In this document: piece by piece, positions 56,334 to 64,000 of the stretch | Numbering within the stretch: position 1 is the stretch's first letter | How the letters are laid out: each line of letters starts with the position of its first letter | Assembly (NCBI GenBank): GCA_918797485.1 | Contig: CAKKNE010000003.1 | Span: 4,092,001 to 4,156,000, forward strand | DNA: 64,000 nt | From: Pelagomonas calceolata | Taxonomy: Eukaryota; Sar; Pelagophyceae; Pelagomonadales; Pelagomonadaceae | Direction: 5' to 3' | The notes under the pieces: generated by a model | What the model saw: the letters and a program-made list of their open reading frames with translations, nothing else | What the model was told of the DNA's origin: nothing | Databases searched by the model: none | Translations under genes and position numbers: made by a program

Positions 56334-57098
56334 ATTACGCTATTGTGACTCGACCTGCCAGCATGACCACTGGCGCCGCGGCCACAAGCAGATGTGTAAG
56401 AAAATACACCGCGGCGGCAACGCAGAACAGTATAATGCAGACAAAAAATACAAGGAGGCCGTCGCGGTCGCGGTCGAGGCGTGCGCGGCCGACACGAAGG
56501 GGCAGAAATGCTACATCTGTCTCGAGGCCGTGCATGCGCGCACCGGGGAAGGCCTCGTGCGTGGATGCGCGTGTGGAGATCGTGACGGCGTTTCTTCTCC
56601 GGAACTGGGCGTCGCGCACGTGTCGTGCTTAACAACTACGCGGTGGCACTTATTAAGTTAGAGCGCTTCGGAGAAGGCAAGACATTGTTGCGCAAAACGA
56701 TGCCCGTGGCGCGACGCGTTCTCGGCGAGAGCAATGATCTCACGCTCAAGCTGCAGTCGATCTACGCGGCGGCACTCTACAGGGACCCCGACGCCACGCT
56801 CGACGAAGTCCGCGAGGCCGTGACGACGCTCGAGGACGCGGATCAGATCGCGCGGCGCGTGCTCGGTGGCGCCCACCCGCTCACATCGCAGACTGAGCAG
56901 CATTTGCGAAAGTCGCGCGCCGCGCTCGCCGCCCGCGAAACGCCGCCGCCGACTTAGAGGGAGTTTTCTCGGGAATGGCTCGACGGCCCGCCCTAGCTAA
57001 GTACGTAGCCCTATCAAAGCTGTACTCAGCGCGCTCGAAGACGGTTAAAGGGGCTAGTTACTCAGGGGGATAGGGGAGGGGGATCTCTTCGACACGTC

Positions 57099-60000
57099 CT
57101 AGAACGCGCCGGCGTAGTACTCGTCCAGGTGCCGCGGCACGCCGTACGAACCATCTGGTTTGGCAAATTTGCGAGCCAAGGACTCCACCAACAACGCCGC
57201 GCATTTCTCGTTCGTGCACAGGCCCACACCAAACGCGATGGCCCCCGTCCGCAATCTGTAACCATTGGTCTCGGCAGAAGGGTCGTCAGCCATCTGATTG
57301 AGTTTATCCGAAGAGGGCACGTTGATGCAGAACACCACATCACCAGACTTCAACAGTTCAATCGCGGCCGGGGCCCAGTCACTAGCGGTACTCGAAGGAA
57401 TGTCCTCGATCGGCACGCCGCGCAGCCGCAGCGCCTTCGCCGTGCCCGGACTCCCAACCAATGTAAAGCCTAGAGACGCCAGCTTCGCGGCCTCTTCCGC
57501 GAAATTTCCCGGCGAGTGCATCGAGAGGAACACCGTCTTGCCTTCGTCGGCCTGCTTCTTCGTGGGAATCTTCACACAACTCCCTTCCAAGGCGTACAAG
57601 TAGGCCTCGTACACGTCGGCGCCCATGCAGGCCACCTCGCCCGTCGACGCCATCTCGACGCCCGTGATCGGGTCCGCCCCTCGTAAACGAGAGAACGAGA
57701 ACATGGCCGCTTTCACGCAGACGTAGTCGATGTCCATGGTCGTGATCTGGAAGGGCCGCGCGTTCTGGCCGAGCATGACGCGCGTCGCGAGCCTGCGTTT
57801 TCATGAGACCGTCGCGAAACCGTCTCTGGTCATTCTCGCGGCGTCGCGGCGTGGCCATACGGTCGCATTTCATGCACCTTGAAGTTCGGAAAAGACGCTG
57901 AGTCAGCGCGAGATGAAGTTGCAGTTCATCGTCTTGCTGATGAAGGGGAAGGACCGCGAGGCCCGCAAATTACATTCGATGACCTTGACGTCGTTATCTC
58001 TAGCCATGAACTGGATGTTGACGGGGCCCGAAATGTTCAACGCTTCGGCGATCTTGGCGGCGGCGCGCTTCACCTGTTTTTGAGTTTGCACGTAGAGCTT
58101 CTGGGCCGGTAAGACCAAAGTGGCGTCGCCGGAATGGACCCCAGCATTTTCCACATGCTCCGAAATCGCGTAGTTCATGATCGTGCCGTCGCGGCAGACC
58201 GCGTCGAACTCGATCTCCTTCGCGTTGCGAATAAACTTCGAGACGACGACGGGGTGGTCCGGGCTGACGTCCGCGGCGTCCCCCAGAAACGCGGCGAGCT
58301 CGGAGTCGGACGTCGCGACCTTCATCGCCGCGCCACTTAAAACGAACGAGGGTCTGACGAGGACGGGATATTGCACCTCCGCCGCGAAGGCCTGCGCGTC
58401 CTTCACGGACTGCAACTCGCGCCAGGGCGGCTGGTCCACGCCGAGGTCGTCCAAGAGTGACGAGAACTTGTGCCGGTCTTCAGCTCGGTCGATATCATCT
58501 GGACTTGTACCTAGCACGCGCGCGCCGCGGTCGTGGAGCGGTTTGGCCAGGTTCTGGGGGATCTGGCCGCCCACCGACACGACGAGCCCCCAGGCCTGCT
58601 CCTGCTCGTAGATGTCCAACACTCTTTCCAGAGACAGCTCCTCGAAGTACAAGCGGTCCGAGACGTCGTAGTCCGTACTGACAGTTTCCGGGTTGTAGTT
58701 CACGACGACCGCGCGGTAGCCCGACGCGCGGCACTGCCTCACACACGACACCGCGGACCAGTCGAACTCGACGGACGACCCGATGCAGTAGGCGCCACAT
58801 CCTAAAACCATGACGCCCCGGTCCTCCGGCTCGACGTCGCTCTGGTCCCCGTGGTACGTCATATAAAGATAATTCGTGCAGGCCGGGAACTCGGCGCCCA
58901 ACGTATCAATTTGTTTGACGACGGGTCTCAAATTCAAAGATAAGCGATGTCTTCGCGCCCGATCGGGAAGACAATTCGTATAATGAGCTACTTGGTCATC
59001 CGAAAAACCGGCCTGCTTCACCTTGCGCAGCGCTCTTAGATCTAAATCGCCCACATCAGACATGCCCTCCATCGCGGCTCTCAGTCTTGCGATCCTACGC
59101 ATCTTGCTCAGGAACCACCGGTCGATTCTTGTAAGATCGTGGACCGTCTCCAGCGGGACACCCCGCTCGAACGCCGCTTGCACGGCGAACAATCTTTGAT
59201 CGGTCGGGACTCGCAGTCGCTTCGCTAAATCGTCTCCAGGTGTTTCGCGCTCGTCCCCTATAAGAGCTTGTTGGAGTTCGAAACCTTCCAAACCTCTAGA
59301 ACCGGGTCGCACCATGCGCACGGCCTTTTGCAGCGCCTCCTCGAAGCTGCGCCCGATGGCCATGACCTCTCCAACACTTTTCATGCCGGAGCCCAGGCGC
59401 GTGTCGACGCGCTGGAACCTGCGTGGCGAGGCGCGTCGCGTCGGCATGCGTACGTGGTCTCTTCGTCGATTTCGGGCCGATTCGAGGCATACCGCGGTCC
59501 CGAGGCTCGCTCGCGAGGCGTGGGGACTCTGTGGCGGCCGCCTCGACGGCGTCGACGCGTCGCGCGTGCCTCGTCGCGCCATCTTCACGAAGTTGAAGTT
59601 TCTGACACCGACAAAAAACTTTCTCATGTCCCAGCGCGGCATCTTCACCACACAATAATCTAATGATGGTTCAAAACAAGCTGTGGTGGTCCCCGTCACG
59701 CTGTTTCTGATGCTGACAAGATCTTGGCCTAGAGAGAGCTTCGCGGCCACATAAGCGAGGGGGTAGCCCGTAGCCTTCGAGGCCAAGGCTGAAGAACGAG
59801 AGAGTCTCGCATTGACCTCGATGATGCAGTAGCGCTCCGTCTTCGGATCCAGCGCGTACTGGATGTTGCACTCGCCGACGATGCCGATGTGCCGGATGAC
59901 CTTCAGGGCCGTTGAACGGAGCTTGAAGTACTCGCGGTTCGACAATGTCTGGGAGGGCGCGACCACAATCGAATCGCCCGTATGGACCCCCAGCGGGTCG

Positions 60001-63000
60001 AAGTTCTCCATGTTGCAGACCGTGATGCAGTTGTCCCGCACGTCGCGGACGACCTGCGGTCGCGTGTCGCGTGACGCCACCGCCGCGACGTGAACGCGTC
60101 TGCACGTGGTCCCAGGCCTCTAACGAGTCTCGTCGATGGCGTAGAAGCCCCACGCTATCGCTGCGACCCATGAAGATTGCTCTCGCATCGAGGCGACCGT
60201 GTGGTCCGAATCGGCCCAAATTCGGACCCGAGACCTCGTCTGACGGAGACGAGTCGCGTCGATGGCGTAAGAAGGCCACAGGACACCGACGCATACCTCG
60301 TACTCGACCTCCTTCCAGCCCCGCAGGTCCTGGTCGATGAGGATCTGCTTCGTCGTCGAAGAGCCACCTTCGAGCGCGCGCACCGCGAGGTCCCTGCGCG
60401 GAGCTCAAAATTGGACCAGAGACCACCCACGTCATCGTAAGATGGGCACGAGTCACATGGAAGGCACCAAAACACTTCAAAACGCCGAGATCGTGCCGCA
60501 ACTCCGCGTCGTTTTCGGCAAAGCCCGACCCGAGGCCTCCCAAAGTGAACGCCGCCCGCACCAACACGGGATAGCCGATTTTATGGGCGGCCTCCAGCGC
60601 TCCTTCCACCGTCGTAGCTGGGTAAGATAAAGCCAGCGTCTCGTTGATCTCCCTCAGTTTCGTGGAAAAGATTTCGCGATCTTCGGTCGCCACGATGGCG
60701 TCGATCTTCGTGCCCAGGACCCTGATATTTCTTCGCTGGAGGTCCTCGTTGCGCCACAACTCAATCCCGACGTTGAGGGCCGTCTGGCCGCCCATGGAGA
60801 CGATGATACCTGCGTCGTGTCTGTCAGACGGTCTCACGTTGAACAGACACTGAGCTGACCATCAATATTCTTCTCCTTGTCCAAAATGTGTCGGACGTTG
60901 TCCGCCGTCACCGGCAGTAAGTAGACGTGGTCCGCAATTGGTTCGCTCTTATGTCTCTCGACGTCTACCGAACTAGCGTCCTCCCTTGAAGTTTGGACGG
61001 TAGCGATGTTCGGGTTGATCAAGACGACCTCGATGCCCTCCTCTTTCAGTGCTTTGATGGCCTGGGAGCCTGCGTGGCGCGCGCGTCGCGAAACCGCGTC
61101 GATGGCGTAAGACACCGCTACGAACCGCTGTAGTCGAACTCGCCCGCCTGGCCGATGCTCAAACCGCCGGAACCCACAAGTAACACCCGCTTCAGCGACG
61201 CGCGGTCGTTCCGATAAATGGCGGGATCCAGCAGCGTGAGCTGCGGCGCCGCCCCGCGCACGTGGCGCACGAAGGCCTCAAACAAAAACGCCGTGTCGAA
61301 GGGGCCCCCGGCCGCCTCCGGGTGGAACTGCACGGAAAAGAAGGGCTTCGAGACGTGAATAATGCCCTCGTTGCTGCGGTCGTTGGCCTGCGCGGAACGA
61401 CGGCGTCGCGAAGCTGCCGCGGCCCTCTCGTGAGACCTCATGCGGCCGCGTCGACAGCGTCACGGCGTCATCGCGTCGCGCCGACGCCATCGACGCGTAC
61501 TTGAAGTTCGGAAACGGTCGGAAACGGACTCTGAGTCACTCGCGTTGACAAAAAGAGCCTTCCACCCCTCCGGCAGCGACTGGTCGTCCACCGCGTAGCC
61601 GTGGTTCTGCGACGTGATGTAGCACCGCGTCGTCCGCAGGTCGACGCAGGGCTGGTTCATGCCGCGATTTCCATATTTCATTTTGTAGGTCTTCGCGCCG
61701 GCGGCCAAGGCCAGGAGCTGGTTGCCTAAACAAATGCCGAAGATGGGGACGTCCCGGGAAATGGCCCACTGCAGCGATTTGATCGTCTCCCTGCACTGGG
61801 AGGGGTCGCCTGGGCCGTTCGAGCAGAAGAGGCCGTCCCACTTCAGGTTCGCCCTGTGTTGTAGAGACGGTCGTCGCGCGCGGACGGCTCTCGTGCTCAT
61901 GAGGACTTCTCTCGCGGCCGCGGCGACGGCGTCGCGGCGACCTGTCTCCACCTCCACGCCGTCGACGCGACGCATGACCTGGGACGCCGGCCACGCACGG
62001 GTTCTTCTCCAAATCATAATCGAAGGGCACCACAATAAGCGTCACGTCGTGCGTCTCCACAAAATAGCGCACGATGTTGTGCTTCATGCCGCAGTCGATC
62101 GCGACGATCGTCGGCTTGTCGCCGCCCTGATTGTACGTTCTAATTGACTTGGTAGACACCTCGGCCACGAGATTGCGCAGGTTCGGGTCGACGAAGCCCA
62201 CTTCCTGCGGCGGACTGGGCGGCGCGCCCTCGACCTCCAATCGGCCCAGGATCGAACCTCGCTCCCTTAAACCTTTGGTCAGTGCTCTCGTATCAACTCC
62301 GAAGATGGCCGGCACGCCGGCCTTCGCGAGCCAGTTCCCCAGCGACTGCTGCGACGCCCAGTGCGACGGGTCCGCGGAATAGTTCGACACGACGAGGCCC
62401 GCGATCTGGACGTCGTCGGACTCGAAATACAAGGGCAGGTCCCACCTGTCCTTCGTGTCCATGGACGGGACGCCGTAGTTGCCCACGAGCGGGAAGGTTA
62501 ATACCAAAATCTGGCCCCGGTAGGAGGGGTCGGTCAGAGCTTCGGGGTAGCCGACCATACCGGTGTTAAACACGACCTCTCCCGGTCTATTGACCTTCGC
62601 GCCGAAGGACGTGCCCTCCAGTCGTTGCCCGTCCTTGAGGACGAGCGTCGCTTGTACGGGGGCCTCGCAGGGCTTGGACGGGCCGCCCTCGACGCCGTCG
62701 ATGAGGGACCTGTGTTGAGTGAGGCGTGCGCGGCCGGCGCGGCGGTTTCACGGGCGTGCGGCCGGCGCGCCGGCCCCGGCGCGGCGGCTCGTGTTTATGC
62801 CGCGAGTCCTCCGCGGCGCGCGTGTGGCGCGCGGCGTCGTGCGCTGCGGTTTGGCCGCGTGCGCTGCGTCTGGCGTTCGGGCGGGCGCGTCTATTTCAAA
62901 ACGCCGGCGCCGCACGAGCTGCTCGCGTAGCGCTGATCACCAAACTTGTGCGGCGAGCCGCCGCGCGCGGCCGCGCCCGTGTTGAACATGGCGCCGCTGC

Positions 63001-63013
63001 CGCCGGTCTTCAT
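57099..63013 (-). CDS. Carbamoyl-phosphate synthase II, glutamine-dependent, fused GATase-synthetase (10 exons)
   Basis: Exons (transcript order): 62916-63013, 61999-62709, 61544-61853, 61126-61387, 60860-61069, 60497-60809, 60297-60393, 59620-60053, 57910-59418, 57099-57792; 4,638 nt, 1,545 aa. It makes carbamoyl phosphate for pyrimidine synthesis. The small-subunit part has [15 protein letters not shown] (catalytic Cys) and VQFHPEA. The large-subunit part has [85 protein letters not shown], and the second ATP-grasp half to KTMNCNFI. The C-terminal allosteric (MGS-like) domain is complete. No dihydroorotase or aspartate transcarbamylase is fused. The nine introns (50-243 bp) include three probable GC donors. 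The first exon is the least certain. Confidence 0.92.
57793..57909 (-). mobile_element. Intron with GC donor and TGACTCAG left end (family 3)
   Basis: A 117-bp intron. On the transcribed strand it begins GCGCTGACTCAGCGTC and includes TTTTCCGAACTTCAAG, shared with the intron at 61388-61543. Joining TC with GCTCGCG gives [12 protein letters not shown], the expected synthetase sequence. Confidence 0.65.
60054..60296 (-). mobile_element. Introner-type intron, second copy of family 2
   Basis: A 243-bp intron (GTATGCGT...CCGCAG, phase 0) joining EYEV to VRDVRDN. The sense strand carries GCCATCGACGCGACTCGTC followed by CGTCAGACGAGG, matching the bromodomain intron at 7977-8141. A second core (CTACGCCATCGACGAG) lies nearer the middle. 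Confidence 0.7.
61388..61543 (-). mobile_element. Intron with GC donor and TGACTCAG left end (family 3)
   Basis: A 156-bp intron beginning GCGAGTGACTCAGAGTCC on the transcribed strand. Splicing gives [15 protein letters not shown], the conserved GATase sequence. The alternative GT six bases upstream keeps frame but removes the conserved VN. Confidence 0.65.
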
Positions 63014-63703
63014 GGGCTGCTGGCGCCTCTACTGGTTTCGCAGCCTCTGGCTCGCGGCGGTGCGCGAGCTCGGAGCTGTGACTTCTTCGCGTGTCTGAGG
63101 GTCCACCGGACTGCTCCGATGAAGCCCTGCTGTCCGTGAGCGAGCGCAGCGTTCAAATCGCCGCCCCGCCGCTCTCGATGCTCAAACCGGGCAAGGCGCC
63201 CAACGAACCGCGGGGAATTCGAGCAAGCTTGCGCGAGCTGCTCCAGAAGCCTCGGGGACGGCTCCCAGCGGCGTTACAGCCAAAATCGAGCACCGAGTTT
63301 CATCTCATCCTGGCCGCATTTTTGCCGCGCGCGATTACGGCCGTCATCTCTGCAAAACGCGGCGTGAAATCACTCACGTTTCGACCTCACCGACCAGCGC
63401 GGCCGCCGTGGCGCAAAAGCGCGCGCGTAACGCCGGCGCTTCGCCGGGAAATTTGCAGCAATCGAAATCACAGATCAACCGCCGGCACGCGCGCGCGGCC
63501 CCGGACGCCAGAGATCGCGCCGTCGCCGCGGCCGCGCCGAGCTGGGCGCGAGCGGGCCAGAGCTCACGCCGCGCCGCGCGCCGCGTCGCGTCGGCCGGGC
63601 CAGAGATCGCGCCGCGGCCAGAGCTGAGGCCAGAGAGCTCGGGCGTCAGAGCCCACCCCGCGCGCGCGCCGAGACGACGCCGCGCGCAGGCCGGACGACA
63701 AGC
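63014..63703. other. Divergent promoter region
   Basis: About 690 bp between carbamoyl-phosphate synthase (minus) and the last gene (plus). Rich in GCGCG and with many open frames from base composition alone. No repeat or RNA gene recognised. Confidence 0.5.
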
Positions 63704-64000
63704 ATGGCCCGCCTCGTCATCGCGCTCGCGGCGTCGGCCGCCGCCCTCACGCAGGAAGAAGCCCAGTGCGTCGCATCCTTCAACGGCGGCCAGACCTTCG
63801 TCATGAGCGGCGACTCGAACATGCGCTACGAGTTCCTCGCCCTCAACGAGTTCGTCGAGAAGGGCACGGTCATGTCCTCTTTGTCAAGAAACGGCGACAA
63901 GAACAAGGGCCAGATCGACACCCTGAGCTTCTGGACGGACGTCCCGATCCCGCAGTACGACCCGCTCCGCACGAAGGACGGCTCCCACATGCGCCGCATG
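63704..64000 (+). CDS. Secreted SGNH/PC-esterase-like protein, 3' end missing
   Basis: The first 99 residues are in the window. MARLVIALAASAAALTQEEAQC is a signal peptide. CVASFNGGQTFVMSGDSNMRYEFLALNEFV resembles the start of PC-esterase / trichome-birefringence-like proteins, where GDSxxR is the catalytic-serine block I motif. These act on O-acetyl groups of polysaccharides. The call rests on this one motif because the DxxH block lies outside the window. Confidence 0.5.
   Translation, partial: MARLVIALAASAAALTQEEAQCVASFNGGQTFVMSGDSNMRYEFLALNEFVEKGTVMSSLSRNGDKNKGQIDTLSFWTDVPIPQYDPLRTKDGSHMRRM

Larger units (their letters stand above)
55174..56957 (+). pseudogene. MYND-finger/TPR protein broken by an LTR-like insertion and a deletion
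   Basis: The ATG at 55174 starts CAACAAPLAHNAPRCVRCKLRY. The frame resumes after the insertion at 56345 as CDSTCQHDHWRRGHKQMC. Joined at the duplicated site, these form a complete MYND zinc finger. A RING-like Cys segment follows (KCYICLEAV...GCACGD...HVSC). The C-terminal part (56627-56957) is in another frame and encodes TPR-like repeats typical of kinesin-light-chain-like proteins (LIKLERFGEGKTLLRKTMPVARRVLGESN, RRVLGGAHPLTS). The region expected between HVSC and these repeats is missing. This MYND-TPR layout is one I associate with a large family in Aureococcus; that link is from memory. Confidence 0.8.

Noticed and set aside
1-64000. CRISPR arrays, rRNA genes and bacterial-style operons
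   Set aside because: None seen; gene structure with introns, Kozak starts and targeting leaders is eukaryotic.

Overview
This window is nuclear DNA of a eukaryotic alga. It is GC-rich and tightly packed, with genes on both strands often only tens of bases apart. Several proteins begin with a hydrophobic leader followed by an FAP-type cleavage motif (335-aa WW protein, rubredoxin-like protein), which is typical of plastid targeting in stramenopiles with a secondary plastid. Chlorophyll synthase, a FAD4-type desaturase and a plastid fibrillin show that it is photosynthetic. Short introns that behave like DNA transposons (introner elements) and a degenerate MYND-finger/TPR gene both point to a pelagophyte of the Aureococcus type. 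That placement is inference; I could not search a database.

Layout. 1-5.7 kb: proline iminopeptidase, two tandem paralogous plastid-type proteins, and a secreted LRR-like protein that meets a broken ankyrin gene tail to tail. 6.2-11.4 kb: one eight-exon gene for a six-bromodomain protein. 12.2-17.8 kb: EF-hand-like protein, a 986-bp element with 301-bp inverted repeats, fibrillin, a bacterial-type glycosylase-like protein and a kinesin. 18.1-31.7 kb: two glycosyltransferases, FEN1, FAD4-like desaturase, ARM-repeat protein, metallophosphatase, JmjC oxygenase, SRP19. 32.2-42.1 kb: membrane-anchored purple acid phosphatase, mucin-like secreted protein, rubredoxin-like plastid protein, chlorophyll synthase, LRR protein, macro-domain protein, cyclodeaminase-like protein. 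42.2-50.9 kb: a second frameshifted ankyrin gene, an unknown basic protein, and a convergent pair: a coiled-coil/SAM protein and a Macro-CHAT-STAND-TM-SAM protein. 51.2-57 kb: Dabb protein, copper-chaperone/metallothionein-like fusion, two-TM Cys-rich protein, F-box-like protein and a MYND/TPR pseudogene split by an LTR-like insertion. 57.1-64 kb: a ten-exon glutamine-dependent carbamoyl-phosphate synthase, then the start of a further secreted protein.

Most notable. (1) The Macro-CHAT-STAND-TM-SAM protein and its neighbour end in SAM domains that are identical over about 54 residues while their DNA differs at roughly twenty synonymous positions. This looks like a selected interaction pair and has the architecture of an NLR-like immune or cell-death sensor. 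(2) I reconstructed 24 introns by reading frame and protein family. Several carry CTGTGTGG...CCACACAG terminal inverted repeats and 8-bp target duplications. The transposon supplies the 3' splice site, the duplicated target supplies the 5' site, and the element works in both orientations. About six donors appear to be GC rather than GT. (3) Two other mobile elements, a 24-bp palindromic motif found in five intergenic regions, and three single-base frameshifts in repeat-protein genes also deserve checking. Apart from those listed with exons, the genes appear to be single-exon.
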